Of a DNA stretch of 64,000 bases, positions 1-8,552 are shown piece after piece. The notes below the pieces were generated by a model, which was not told the DNA's origin, did not search any database, and saw only the letters and a program-made list of their open reading frames with translations. The first letter of the stretch is position 1; each line of letters starts with the position of its first letter. Both the position numbers and the translations under genes were made by a program. This DNA is from Bradyrhizobium murdochi (GTDB lineage: Bacteria; Pseudomonadota; Alphaproteobacteria; Rhizobiales; Xanthobacteraceae): positions 602,751-666,750 of the forward strand of contig NZ_AXAU01000002.1 in assembly GCF_000472965.1 (NCBI RefSeq), written 5' to 3'.

Positions 1-457
1 CGTTCGCCATGATCTCTCGCAATGAATCACGCGTAGGCCGGCGAGCGATCGAATCCAGCGCTTGTGCAACCTTTGGCGCGTGCACTGTTTCGGATATCGC
101 CAGCCGGAACACAGCAACGACGACCGGATCGGTCGTTTCCGTCAAAAGCCTTGTACCAAAGGTGGCAAGCACGTTGGCCAGGGTTTCCCTGTCACGCAAC
201 TCAGGCAGATCGGCCGGTGCTTTCAACCGCCGGGCGCGCTCGGTGATGCAGGCGACCAGCATCGCTTCCTTGTTGCCGAAAAGCGAATAAAGCTCGCGTT
301 TTGACACGCGTGCGCGTGTCGCAATCTCCAGCGTGCTGGTCTGCGCATAGCCGCCCTCCATGAATGCCGAAAGGGCCGCACCGAGAATCCGCTTCCGGAC
401 TGCGGCGCCATCGATTTCTTCCTCGCGCGGCTTCATTTTCGGACTCATCGATGTCAT
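1..457 (-). CDS. TetR/AcrR family transcriptional regulator (partial, C-terminus off the left edge)
   Basis: Reading the reverse strand from the ATG at 457 gives an open frame to the window edge with no stop (about 152 residues visible). The N-terminal helix-turn-helix is clear: an ATRARVSKRELYSLFGNKEA segment follows a FMEGGYAQTSTLEI helix, as in TetR/AcrR repressors. GAGGGA lies immediately upstream; a second ATG at 448 is also possible. The ligand-binding domain is only partly present, so the inducer class cannot be guessed. It is divergent from the epoxide hydrolase and MATE exporter genes, and the gap between them holds a phased set of GGTACC half-sites, so it probably represses those two genes and itself (inference). 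Confidence 0.88.
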   Translation of the reverse strand, partial: MTSMSPKMKPREEEIDGAAVRKRILGAALSAFMEGGYAQTSTLEIATRARVSKRELYSLFGNKEAMLVACITERARRLKAPADLPELRDRETLANVLATFGTRLLTETTDPVVVAVFRLAISETVHAPKVAQALDSIARRPTRDSLREIMAN

Positions 458-471
458 TTCCCTCTTGACTC

Positions 472-518
472 GGTACCAAGTGGTACCATACATCGCTCAT
501 TGGGTACCAGACAGTACC
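472..518. promoter_or_regulatory. Candidate TetR operator: four 10-bp-phased GGTACC-type half-sites
   Basis: GGTACC occurs at 472-477, 482-487 and 503-508, and AGTACC at 513-518. Within each pair the sites are 10 bp apart, and the pairs start 31 bp apart, so all lie on one DNA face. They sit in the divergent gap between the TetR gene and the epoxide hydrolase gene. A TTGACT hexamer at 465-470 may be a -35 box, but no good -10 is evident. Confidence 0.6.
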
Positions 519-596
519 AAAACTGGTTGTGACGGTAAAGATCGGCGGCGTTCACCTACTCGCTGTGAGTACGCCGGCTTAACCTGAGGAAAGACC

Positions 597-1709
597 ATGA
601 ACAGACGCCAGCTATTGGCTGCGGCATTGGCACCGCTCGCATTGCGAATTGCGCCAGGCGCGATCTCGTCAAACGCATCAGCAGCAACTTCGGAGCGGGA
701 TGGAAAAATGAGCAAGACCACGCAACGGATCATCGAATGCAACGGCATCCGCATCAACATCGCCGAACAGGGCGAGGGACCGCTGGTGCTGCTGGTGCAC
801 GGCTTTCCCGAATCCTGGTTCTCCTGGCGGCATCAGATCGATGCGCTTGCCGCCGCCGGCTTCCGTGTCGTCGCTCCGGACCTGCGTGGTTATGGCAAGA
901 GCGACGCGCCGCAAGCGATCGATCAGTACACGATCCTGCATCTCGTAGGCGACATGGTGGGCATCCTTGATGCCTTGGGCGCGGCGACCGCCGTTATCGC
1001 CGGTCATGATTGGGGCGCCAGCATTGCCTGGCAGGCAGCTCTCATGCGGCCCGACCGCTTCCGGGCGGTCGCAGCCCTCAGCGTCCCGTTCCGCCCGCGC
1101 GGCAAAGTGGTGCCGACCAGTCTCATGCCGCGCACGGAGACGGCGCAATTCTATCAACTCTATTTCATGGAGCCCGAACCGGCCGAGGCGGAGTTGGGGC
1201 GCGATCCGCGCGCGACCATTCGCAACATGCTATTCGGGGCGTCCGGCGATGGCGTAGCCGCGGCCCGCGCGGCCGTCGCTGCGGGCGGGCCCGCGCCGAA
1301 CCTTGGCATGGTGCCGAAGGGCGGCGGATTTCTGCAAGGACCCGGCGCCCCCAGAATCCTGCCATCCTGGATCAGCGAAAGCGACATCGACTTTTACGGC
1401 GAGGAGTTCAAGCGAACCGGCTTCCGGGGCGCGCTCAACTACTACCGCAACATCGATCGCAACTGGGAAATCACGGGGGCTGTGGCCGGCATGCAAGTAT
1501 CTATACCGGCGCTCTATATCGCGGGCGATCGTGACTTCCTGCTCTCGTTTCCCGGAACGGACCAGTTGCTCGCCAACCAGAAGAACTTCGTTCCCGGCCT
1601 GCGCAAGATTCAGATGCTGCCCGGCTGTGGCCACTGGACCCAGCAGGAGCGGCCGAACGAGGTCAGCACCGCGCTGGTGGAATTTATTCGAGACCTGCCG
1701 AGCCGATGA
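597..1709 (+). CDS. Epoxide hydrolase, alpha/beta-hydrolase fold, with exported-type N-terminus
   Basis: Predicted to hydrolyse epoxides to diols. Epoxide hydrolase signatures are visible: the oxyanion-hole motif HGFPES near residue 68, the nucleophile Asp138 in GHDWGAS, an acidic residue in GDRDFL, and the catalytic His346 in GCGHWTQQERP. The first 30 residues begin MNRRQLLAAALAPLAL, a twin-arginine-like leader with an Ala-rich stretch, so the protein may be exported. An inner ATG at 708 (MSKTTQ) would give a cytosolic form of normal family length. A TGAGGAAAG ribosome site precedes 597, favouring the long form. Its stop overlaps the MATE start by 4 bp, so the two are probably co-transcribed under the divergent TetR. 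Confidence 0.88.
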   Translation: MNRRQLLAAALAPLALRIAPGAISSNASAATSERDGKMSKTTQRIIECNGIRINIAEQGEGPLVLLVHGFPESWFSWRHQIDALAAAGFRVVAPDLRGYGKSDAPQAIDQYTILHLVGDMVGILDALGAATAVIAGHDWGASIAWQAALMRPDRFRAVAALSVPFRPRGKVVPTSLMPRTETAQFYQLYFMEPEPAEAELGRDPRATIRNMLFGASGDGVAAARAAVAAGGPAPNLGMVPKGGGFLQGPGAPRILPSWISESDIDFYGEEFKRTGFRGALNYYRNIDRNWEITGAVAGMQVSIPALYIAGDRDFLLSFPGTDQLLANQKNFVPGLRKIQMLPGCGHWTQQERPNEVSTALVEFIRDLPSR

Positions 1710-3136
1710 TGACAACCCTGACGCCGCAACAACCGTCCTTGCCGCGACCGGTGGCCGTGGCCGGCAGCCGGGAAGAGAACAAGGCAGCAAAGGTCAAGCA
1801 GCGGTCGATGCTTGAGGGCCCTGTGCTGCCGACGCTTCTGAAGCTTGCTCTGCCGACGCTCGTGGTCATGATCGTGCAAACCCTGGTCGGGGTCGCGGAG
1901 ACCTATTTCGTCAGCTTCCTCGGGACGGAAGCGCTGGCGGGCGTCAGCCTGGTGTTTCCCATCTTTATGCTGATGCAGATGATGTCGAACGGCGGCATCG
2001 GTGGTGGTGTCGCATCGGCAATCGCGCGTGCGATCGGCGCCGGCAAAGTGGCGGAAGCCGAGGCGCTGGCGCTCAACGCACTCGTTCTCGCCATGGCTTT
2101 CGGAGTGATCTTTGCCGCCGCCGAATGGCTGTTCGGCGAGGCTGTCTACCGCTTGCTCGGCGGTCAGGCGGGAGCCCTCGGCGCAGCTCTCGAATATGGC
2201 CACGTTATCTTCTTCGGAGCGATCTTTGTCTGGATCGTCAGCCTTCTGGCGGCGGCTCTTCGTGGCGCAGGCAACACCGTCGCGCCGGCGGCCGTCATTC
2301 TGCTGGGCGTGTTCGTGCTGCTTCCGCTTTCACCCGCCTTGATCTTCGGCTGGGGACCCTTTCCGCAATTCGGCGTAGCGGGAGCCGGCGTTGCCGTCGT
2401 CGTCTACTATCTCGTCGGTGCGCTCGTGTTGATCGTCTACATGCGCTCCGCCCGCGCCTCGTTGCGTCTGCCGTTCGACGTGCGCCTCATCAAGTGGCGG
2501 CAGCTTGGCGATATTCTTGGCGTCGGCGGGTTGTCGGCCATCGGCACCATTCAGTCCAATCTGACGGTCGTCCTGGTCACCGGCGCCGTCGGGCTGTTCG
2601 GCACTGACGCCATCGCAGGCTACGGAATTGCATCGCGCCTCGATTACATCCAGATTCCGCTGCTCTTCGCGCTTGGCAGCGCGGCGCTCACGATGGTCGG
2701 GGTCAACATCGGCGCGGGCCAGATCAAGAGGGCGGAGCGCATCGCCTGGGTTGCCGCATTTTTTGCGGCCGGTGTCACCGAACTCCTCGGACTTGTCGTG
2801 ACGATATTCCCACACGCCTGGCTGACGCTGTTCAGCACGGAGCCCGAGGTTCTTGCCGCCGGCTCGATCTATTTCCGCACCGTTGCGCCCTTCTACGGCG
2901 TGGCGGGTCTCGGCATGCTGCTCTATTTCGCAGGCCAAGGCGCCGGCCGCGTGATGTGGCCGGTTTTCGGGGGAACCGTCCGGCTGCTCGTCGCGGCGGG
3001 AATTGGCTGGCTCGTCGTTGCCTATCTTGGCGGCGGATTGAGGGAGCTCTTCATTACCGTTGTCGCGGGCTCGATCGTTTCCGGGGGCATCGTCGCATCT
3101 GCGCTTTGGCTACGTGGCTGGGGGCGGGCCGGCTAG
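1706..3136 (+). CDS. MATE family efflux transporter
   Basis: A 476-residue integral membrane protein with about twelve hydrophobic segments. It starts with a short basic tail and the stretch LLKLALPTLVVMIVQTLVGV, followed by TYFVSFLGTEALAGVSLVFP, the usual first two helices of MATE (NorM/DinF) Na+ or H+ driven exporters. The length fits the family, and the second half repeats the first (LGVGGLSAIGTIQSN opens the C-lobe). It overlaps the upstream epoxide hydrolase in an ATGA junction, which suggests translational coupling. A plausible role is export of the TetR ligand or of the diol produced by the hydrolase (inference). Confidence 0.92.
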   Translation: MMTTLTPQQPSLPRPVAVAGSREENKAAKVKQRSMLEGPVLPTLLKLALPTLVVMIVQTLVGVAETYFVSFLGTEALAGVSLVFPIFMLMQMMSNGGIGGGVASAIARAIGAGKVAEAEALALNALVLAMAFGVIFAAAEWLFGEAVYRLLGGQAGALGAALEYGHVIFFGAIFVWIVSLLAAALRGAGNTVAPAAVILLGVFVLLPLSPALIFGWGPFPQFGVAGAGVAVVVYYLVGALVLIVYMRSARASLRLPFDVRLIKWRQLGDILGVGGLSAIGTIQSNLTVVLVTGAVGLFGTDAIAGYGIASRLDYIQIPLLFALGSAALTMVGVNIGAGQIKRAERIAWVAAFFAAGVTELLGLVVTIFPHAWLTLFSTEPEVLAAGSIYFRTVAPFYGVAGLGMLLYFAGQGAGRVMWPVFGGTVRLLVAAGIGWLVVAYLGGGLRELFITVVAGSIVSGGIVASALWLRGWGRAG

Positions 3137-3336
3137 GCTTCGCCAGCCTCGGCATCTCGTCGCGGCGCAGCATGCAAAATGAGACTACCGGTCAAGTTGC
3201 AGCGGGCGAAGCTGCACGCGCCGCCCCAGTCATCGGCTAGTTTTTCGCTCGGCGGTCCCGGTCGCAATGCACTGTGAAGGGCATGACGATTTCGGAACGA
3301 CCTATAGAAAAACTGGCGATACATGGGAGGGGTTCG

Positions 3337-4587
3337 ATGTTTAGAAGCTGTGCGGGACTTATCGCGCTGAGCAGCCTGTTGCTTTCCGGCGCCGCCTTAG
3401 CTCAAGAGAAGATCAAGGTCGGCGTCACCGCGACCCTCGAAGGCACCTATACGGTGCTCGGCGAGGACGGAATCCGCGGGCACCAGACGGCGATCAACAC
3501 ACTCGGCAAGAAGGTCGGCGACAAGGAAATCGAATTCATCATTGCCTCCACGGATGCCACGCCCGACTCCGCGGTTCGTGCCGTGCGCAAGCTGATCGAG
3601 CAGGACAAGGTCCAGATCCTGCTTTCGCCCTTGTCCGGTGACGAAGGCATTGCGGTCAAGAACTTTGCCAAGACGCGTCCGGAATTGACCTTTGTGAACG
3701 CTGCTTCCGGCGCGCAGGAAACCACTTATGTCGATCCGGCGCCGAACTTCTTCCGCTACAACATGGACGGCGCCCAGTGGCAGGTGGGCCTCGGCAAATA
3801 CGCTTACGACACCAAGGGTTACCGAAAGATCGCGACGGTGGGCGAAGACTATTCGTTCATCTACACCCAGGTTTTCGGGCTTGTGCTCGAGTTCTGCGGC
3901 GCCGGAGGACAAGTCACCAACCGGCAATGGGTGCCGCTCGGCACCAAGGACTTTGCCTCTGTCATCGCCGCCCTGCCCGACGACGTCGACGCGATCTATC
4001 TCGGCCTTGGCGGTGCCGATGCCGTCAATTTCCTGAACCAATATCAGCAGGCCGGCGGCAAGGCGCATCTGATGGGCGGCTCGATCATGGTCGACCAGAC
4101 CATCCTCTCCGCCAAGGGCAACGCCAAGAATGCGCTGCTCGGCACCATTGCCGCGAGCGGCCAGGCCGATACCTGGGAGGATGCGGGCTGGCAGAAATTC
4201 GTGAAGGCTTATCAGGACGCCTTCCCGCCGAACAAGCGGTTCCCCAGCCCGTCACTGCTCGCCACCAACTATTACAACTCGACGATGGCGCTCATCCTGG
4301 CGCTGCGTCAGGTCAATGGCGACCTCAGCAACAACCAGGCCAAGCTCAAGGAAGCCCTCGCCAAGATCGAGCTCGATGCGCCCAACGGCAAGATCAAGCT
4401 CGACTCCAACCGCCAGGCGATCGGAACCAACTTCGTCACCGAAGTGGTGGATGACGGCAAGGGCGCCCTCTTCAGCAAGGTCGTGAAGGTCATTCCGAAC
4501 GTGAACCAGACGCTCGGCTACGACCCGGCAGTGTTCTCCAAGATCGGGCTGCCGAGCCGGACGGTTCCGGAGTGCAAGAAGTACTGA
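3337..4587 (+). CDS. ABC transporter periplasmic binding protein, branched-chain amino acid/amide type
   Basis: A 416-residue type-I periplasmic binding protein. The chosen ATG has GGGAGGGG 6 bp upstream and starts a Sec signal (MFRSCAGLIALSSLLLSGAALAQ); an upstream in-frame ATG at 3274 would bury that signal. Mature sequence IKVGVTATLEGTYTVLGEDG is the LivJ/AmiC-like ligand entry strand, with a second lobe beginning near the IATVGEDYSFIYTQ segment. Cognate permeases and ATPases lie at 5683-10779. The real substrate is unknown; the downstream catabolic genes suggest an aromatic or heterocyclic acid rather than an amino acid (inference). Confidence 0.92.
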   Translation: MFRSCAGLIALSSLLLSGAALAQEKIKVGVTATLEGTYTVLGEDGIRGHQTAINTLGKKVGDKEIEFIIASTDATPDSAVRAVRKLIEQDKVQILLSPLSGDEGIAVKNFAKTRPELTFVNAASGAQETTYVDPAPNFFRYNMDGAQWQVGLGKYAYDTKGYRKIATVGEDYSFIYTQVFGLVLEFCGAGGQVTNRQWVPLGTKDFASVIAALPDDVDAIYLGLGGADAVNFLNQYQQAGGKAHLMGGSIMVDQTILSAKGNAKNALLGTIAASGQADTWEDAGWQKFVKAYQDAFPPNKRFPSPSLLATNYYNSTMALILALRQVNGDLSNNQAKLKEALAKIELDAPNGKIKLDSNRQAIGTNFVTEVVDDGKGALFSKVVKVIPNVNQTLGYDPAVFSKIGLPSRTVPECKKY

Positions 4588-4605
4588 CCTCTTCGCATTT
4601 GCGAA

Positions 4606-4630
4606 CGGGCCCCGGTCATGCCGGGGCCCG
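4606..4630 (+). terminator. Perfect 10-bp GC hairpin after the binding-protein gene
   Basis: CGGGCCCCGG (4606-4615), a five-base loop TCATG, then CCGGGGCCCG (4621-4630), starting 18 bp after the stop codon. No U-tract follows. It may act as a partial terminator or as an mRNA-stabilising stem that lets the binding protein exceed its downstream genes. Confidence 0.55.
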
Positions 4631-4640
4631 GGCTGGACGT

Positions 4641-4662
4641 GATCTTCCCTTGATCTTCCCTT
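4641..4662. repeat. Tandem 11-bp direct repeat upstream of the AraC gene
   Basis: GATCTTCCCTT occurs twice head to tail (4641-4651, 4652-4662), one helical turn apart and about 65 bp before the AraC-type regulator start. Direct repeats are typical of AraC-family binding sites, so autoregulation is possible. Confidence 0.5.
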
Positions 4663-4726
4663 GCATTCTCGCGGCGGATGTTGAACGCTGGTTGAAAAGA
4701 CAAGAACATCCCGCGGGAGGGAAGGC

Positions 4727-5554
4727 ATGAGCAAGGCTCTCGCCGTCTTCCACGGCCGGTTCGGTCGCGCGACGGTCTATCAGTTGAACCGCCCCTTCAA
4801 CATGCACGCGCATCGCGAAGGGCACCTGATTTTTCATGTCGGTGGAACGCCAGCCCGCATTGATGTGTGCGACGAGCGATGGCTGCTTGCCGAAGACTCC
4901 ATTATTGCCGTCAACCCCTGGGAACCACACAATTTTGTCCCGACGGACATGGAGAACGGGGCGATCTTCTTCGTGCTTTACGTCAACGCCGAATGGTTCG
5001 CCCCCGACGCGGCCCGCGTCCATAGCCTGCGGTTCGGCCGCACCTGCTTCAAGCGTACGGCCACGCTCGACAGGCACATTCGCCGCTCTGCCGCGCTGGT
5101 GTGCGGCGCACCTTCGCTGAGCAGCCTCGACTGCGAACTCAGGCAATTGATCGACAGTTGTTATGACGAAAGCTGGCAGACGTCCGAGCCGGTGCAGGAG
5201 ACGCGCACCGCCACCGCCGTCACCGACTTTCGCGTCCGCAAATCCATCAAGCTGATGTCCGAAAGCCCGGGCGCCGAGATCGAGCTGGATTCGATCGCGC
5301 GGGCCTCCGGGCTGTCGCGCCCACACTTCTACCGGCTGTTCCGCACCCAGACCGGCGTGACGCCAAACCTCTATCTCAATACACTGATCATGGAACAAGC
5401 GCTGGACGCCCTGGTCGCGACCGAGGTGCCGATCGCCGATATCGGCTTCGATCTCGGCTTCTCCTCCCAGAGCGGTTTCACCCGCTTCTTCGCGGCCAAT
5501 GTCGGGATGGCGCCGACTGAATACCGCCGCGCCGCCAAAGTCTTGCGCCCCTGA
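4727..5554 (+). CDS. AraC family transcriptional regulator
   Basis: A 275-residue protein with an N-terminal cupin-like sensing half (NMHAHREGHLIFHVGG, a cupin beta-barrel pattern) and a C-terminal AraC double helix-turn-helix from about residue 170. The first helix-turn-helix is around IARASGLSRPHFYRLFRTQT and the second around IADIGFDLGFSSQSGFTRFF, followed by the usual P-x-x-Y-R end. It sits inside the importer operon, between the binding protein and the permeases, and probably activates the whole downstream block in response to the imported compound (inference). The start is supported by GGGAGGG upstream. Confidence 0.92.
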   Translation: MSKALAVFHGRFGRATVYQLNRPFNMHAHREGHLIFHVGGTPARIDVCDERWLLAEDSIIAVNPWEPHNFVPTDMENGAIFFVLYVNAEWFAPDAARVHSLRFGRTCFKRTATLDRHIRRSAALVCGAPSLSSLDCELRQLIDSCYDESWQTSEPVQETRTATAVTDFRVRKSIKLMSESPGAEIELDSIARASGLSRPHFYRLFRTQTGVTPNLYLNTLIMEQALDALVATEVPIADIGFDLGFSSQSGFTRFFAANVGMAPTEYRRAAKVLRP

Positions 5555-5659
5555 GCGCACTTGGTGCGAAAAGATACTGACAATCAAGTGCAAGGTTCGC
5601 GACGCCGTTAGGATGCCCAAAACGCGAGCCGAAACGGCCGCGGCGTCTGGGAGGACGGT

Positions 5660-5686
5660 ATGGCGACGGCCGGGCTACTGCCGTGA
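5660..5686 (+). CDS. Possible 8-codon leader peptide coupled to the permease start
   Basis: ATG at 5660 is preceded by GGGAGGA and reads MATAGLLP, then TGA at 5684-5686, which overlaps the GTG start (5683) of the permease in a GTGA junction. The permease GTG itself has no clear ribosome site, so translation may be delivered by this mini-cistron. It could equally be chance. Confidence 0.4.
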   Translation: MATAGLLP

Positions 5687-6693
5687 CACGATTCATCGAG
5701 CGCCATCCGGCATGGGCGCTGATCGCACTGGTCGCGATCGCGCTGCTGCTGTGGCTGATCCTCGCCGTCTGGCCGCCCGGCCTTGAAGAGACAATCGGCA
5801 GAAAGCGGGTCTTTCTCAATGCCGTCTTCAACGGCATCACGCTCGGCAGCCTCTACTTTCTGGTGGCAAGCGGCTTCACCCTGATCTTCGGCCTGATGCG
5901 CAACGTCAATCTGGCGCATGGCTCGCTTTATCTGTTCGGCGGCTACATCGGTTACGCCATCAGCGCCTGGACCGGTTCCTGGATCCTCGGCTTCATCATC
6001 GCATTTTTCGGTGTGGCGCTGGTCGGCATCGTCCTGCAGATCGTCGTCTTTCGCCGCATGGAAGGGCAGGATCTGCGCCAGACCATGGTCACGATCGGTC
6101 TCTCGATCGTGTTTGCCGATCTGATGCTGTGGGCCTTCGGTGGTGACTTCTATCAGATCCAGACGCCGAGCTGGCTGGTCGGCCCGATCGAATTGCCGCT
6201 GGTCACCGCGGTCAGATCGTCGGGTGAGGCGGTCTATTTGCGTTATCCGCTGGTGCGGCTCGTGATCCTGGTCGCGGCGATCGTGATCGGCATCGCGATG
6301 TGGCTGGCGCTCAACCGAACCCGCGTCGGCATGATGGTGCGCGCCGGCGTCGATGACCGCGACATGCTGGCAGCGACCGGCGTGCCGATCCAGCTCGTCT
6401 TCGTTGCCGTGTTCGCGCTTGGCGCCGGCCTCGCCGGCATCGCGGGCGTCGTCGGCGGAACCTTTCAGTCGCTTTCGCCCGGCGAAGATACCCGCTTTCT
6501 GCTGGCTTCCCTCGTCGTCGTCATTGTCGGCGGTATGGGATCGATCCCGGGCGCGGCGCTGGGCGCCGTCATCATCGGCCTCGCCGAGCAGCTCGGCTCC
6601 GTCTACATCCCGACTTATGCAATCGTCGTGACCTTCCTGATCATGGTGCTGGTGCTGGCGCTGCGGCCGCAGGGCCTCCTTGCGAGGCGCTGA
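5683..6693 (+). CDS. ABC transporter permease, LivH type
   Basis: A 336-residue inner-membrane permease. Hydrophobic helices begin at WALIALVAIALLLWLILAV. The LivH-family stretch LGSLYFLVASGFTLIFGLMR followed by NLAHGSLYLFGGYIGY is clear, and the EAA-like loop lies around GMMVRAGVDDRDMLAATGVP. The start is a GTG; the frame has no better start upstream. It carries one N-terminal helix more than minimal LivH proteins. It partners the LivM-like permease 1 bp downstream, the two ATPases and the binding protein at 3337-4587 for import of an unidentified compound. Confidence 0.9.
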   Translation: MTRFIERHPAWALIALVAIALLLWLILAVWPPGLEETIGRKRVFLNAVFNGITLGSLYFLVASGFTLIFGLMRNVNLAHGSLYLFGGYIGYAISAWTGSWILGFIIAFFGVALVGIVLQIVVFRRMEGQDLRQTMVTIGLSIVFADLMLWAFGGDFYQIQTPSWLVGPIELPLVTAVRSSGEAVYLRYPLVRLVILVAAIVIGIAMWLALNRTRVGMMVRAGVDDRDMLAATGVPIQLVFVAVFALGAGLAGIAGVVGGTFQSLSPGEDTRFLLASLVVVIVGGMGSIPGAALGAVIIGLAEQLGSVYIPTYAIVVTFLIMVLVLALRPQGLLARR

Positions 6694-6694
6694 C

Positions 6695-7777
6695 ATGTCG
6701 CTGCTCCAGGGCGCCCATCCTCAGACCAGTCAGCCGGCAGAAGCGCGCGCGGCGTTGTTGGCATGGCCGGAATTCAACAAGCCGGCTGTCTGGCTGGTGG
6801 CCGTGATCCTCTTGATCATGCCGTTCATCGCCAACGGCTTCTTCCTCATCGAGATCTTTGCCACGACGCTGATCCTCGGGACCGTCGCACTCAGCCTGAT
6901 GTTCCTGGCGGGCTATGGCGGCATGGTCAGCCTGATGCAACTCACCGTCGCCGGCTTTGCCGCTTACATGGTCGCGGTGTTCGGCATGAGCGCCAACACC
7001 AATATCAGCCTCGGCTGGCCGTGGTGGCTCGCTACGCCGATGGCGCTCATTCTAGCCACGGTCTTCGGCACGCTCGGTGGCGCGCTCGCGGTGCGCACCG
7101 AGGGCATCTACACCATCATGATCACGCTCGCGATCGGCGCGGCCTTCTACTATTTCACCAATCAGAACTGGCCGATCTTCGGCGGCCACACCGGGATCAA
7201 CACCATCGCCACGCCGCGTTTCTGGGGCATCGACTGGCGCTCCGATATTCCCTTCTATTACGTCACGCTGGGCGTCGCGGCATTCTGCTACTTCGCCGTT
7301 CAATATGTCTCGCGCGCGCCGTTCGGCCTCGCGCTGCAGGGCGTGCGCGACAATCCCCGCCGCATGGCCGCACTCGGCTTCAACGTCAACGCGCACCGCG
7401 TGGCAGCCTACGCCTTCGCGGCCTTCATCGCTGCACTCGGCGGCGTGTTGCAGGTCTGGAACTACCGGCAGATTTCGCCCGGCTCGGTCAGCGTCGGCGC
7501 CTGCATCGACATCCTGATCATCGCCGTGGTCGGTGGCATCACCCGCCCCATCGGGCCCTTCATCGGCGCCTTCATCTTCGTCATCCTGCGGACCTTCGCG
7601 CTCGATCTATTGGTCAAGCTCGGGCTCGACGGCAACCGCTTCCGGCTGCTGATCGGCCTCGGCTTCCTCGCCATCGTGTTCTGGTCGTCGGATGGCGTGA
7701 TCGGTCTCTGGGAGCGGTGGCGCCGCGGCGCGGCGGCCGTCGATAAACGCGCGGGCGGAGGCCACGGCCATGGATAG
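6695..7777 (+). CDS. ABC transporter permease, LivM type
   Basis: A 360-residue inner-membrane permease beginning MSLLQGAHPQ, one base after the LivH stop. It contains the LivM-typical segment SLMFLAGYGGMVSLMQLTVAG and the cytoplasmic coupling loop GLALQGVRDNPRRMAALGFN, then VVGGITRPIGPFIGAFIF near the end. The C-terminal tail is Gly- and His-rich. It overlaps the LivG-like ATPase by 8 bp, so the pair is coupled. Together with 5683-6693 it should form the transmembrane channel of the importer. Confidence 0.92.
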   Translation: MSLLQGAHPQTSQPAEARAALLAWPEFNKPAVWLVAVILLIMPFIANGFFLIEIFATTLILGTVALSLMFLAGYGGMVSLMQLTVAGFAAYMVAVFGMSANTNISLGWPWWLATPMALILATVFGTLGGALAVRTEGIYTIMITLAIGAAFYYFTNQNWPIFGGHTGINTIATPRFWGIDWRSDIPFYYVTLGVAAFCYFAVQYVSRAPFGLALQGVRDNPRRMAALGFNVNAHRVAAYAFAAFIAALGGVLQVWNYRQISPGSVSVGACIDILIIAVVGGITRPIGPFIGAFIFVILRTFALDLLVKLGLDGNRFRLLIGLGFLAIVFWSSDGVIGLWERWRRGAAAVDKRAGGGHGHG

Positions 7778-8552
7778 CACCGCGCCACGCTTTTCGGCTG
7801 TCGGCGCCGGCGCCGCGCTGGAACTGCGCGGCGTGACGCGGCTGTTCGGCGCGCTCGCGGCGCTGACCGACGTCACCATTACCGTTCGTCCGGGCGAACG
7901 CCGCGCCGTGCTCGGCTCCAACGGCGCCGGCAAAACGACACTGTTCAATTGCGTGACCGGGGACTTTCCGCCGTCCTCCGGCACCATCCGCTTCTTCGGC
8001 GAGGACATTACCCACTTCCCGCCTTACGAGCGTATCAGGCGCGGCTTGCGCCGCACGTACCAGATATCGGCGCTGTTCCCCGGCCTTACGGTGAGGGACA
8101 ACATCTATCTCGCCTGCCGCGGCGTTTCTCGCGGACGGTTTTCTCCGCTGCGCCCGGGGGCGAACGATGCCCTCATGCATGCGACAGAGGCGCTGATCCA
8201 GGCGGTGCACCTGACACCCCTGAGGGAGCAGCGCGTCGCGGAACTCGCGCATGGCCAGCAGCGGCAGCTCGAGATCGCACTCGCGCTCGCCGGCGCGCCG
8301 CGCTTCATCCTGTTCGACGAACCGGCCGCGGGCCTGTCACCCACCGAGCGGCGCGAACTGATCGATATCCTGACGTCGCTACCCGCCCATATCGGCTACA
8401 TCATCATCGAGCACGACATGGATGTCGCGCTTCGCGTCGTCGAGAGCGTCACGATGATGCACAACGGCCGTGTCTTCAAGGAAGGCCTGCCGCACGAGAT
8501 CGAAGCCGACCCGGAGGTGCAGGAACTCTATCTGGGGGCCGGCCATGAGTGA
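7770..8552 (+). CDS. ABC transporter ATP-binding protein, LivG type
   Basis: A 260-residue ATPase. Walker [11 protein letters not shown]-loop region [14 protein letters not shown], a signature variant [12 protein letters not shown] and Walker [14 protein letters not shown] are all present, with H-loop IEHDMD. The histidine-containing signature resembles urea/amide-type LivG relatives rather than classic LSYGEQ. It overlaps both neighbours by 8 bp. It powers import with the LivF domain encoded next. Confidence 0.93.
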   Translation: MDSTAPRFSAVGAGAALELRGVTRLFGALAALTDVTITVRPGERRAVLGSNGAGKTTLFNCVTGDFPPSSGTIRFFGEDITHFPPYERIRRGLRRTYQISALFPGLTVRDNIYLACRGVSRGRFSPLRPGANDALMHATEALIQAVHLTPLREQRVAELAHGQQRQLEIALALAGAPRFILFDEPAAGLSPTERRELIDILTSLPAHIGYIIIEHDMDVALRVVESVTMMHNGRVFKEGLPHEIEADPEVQELYLGAGHE

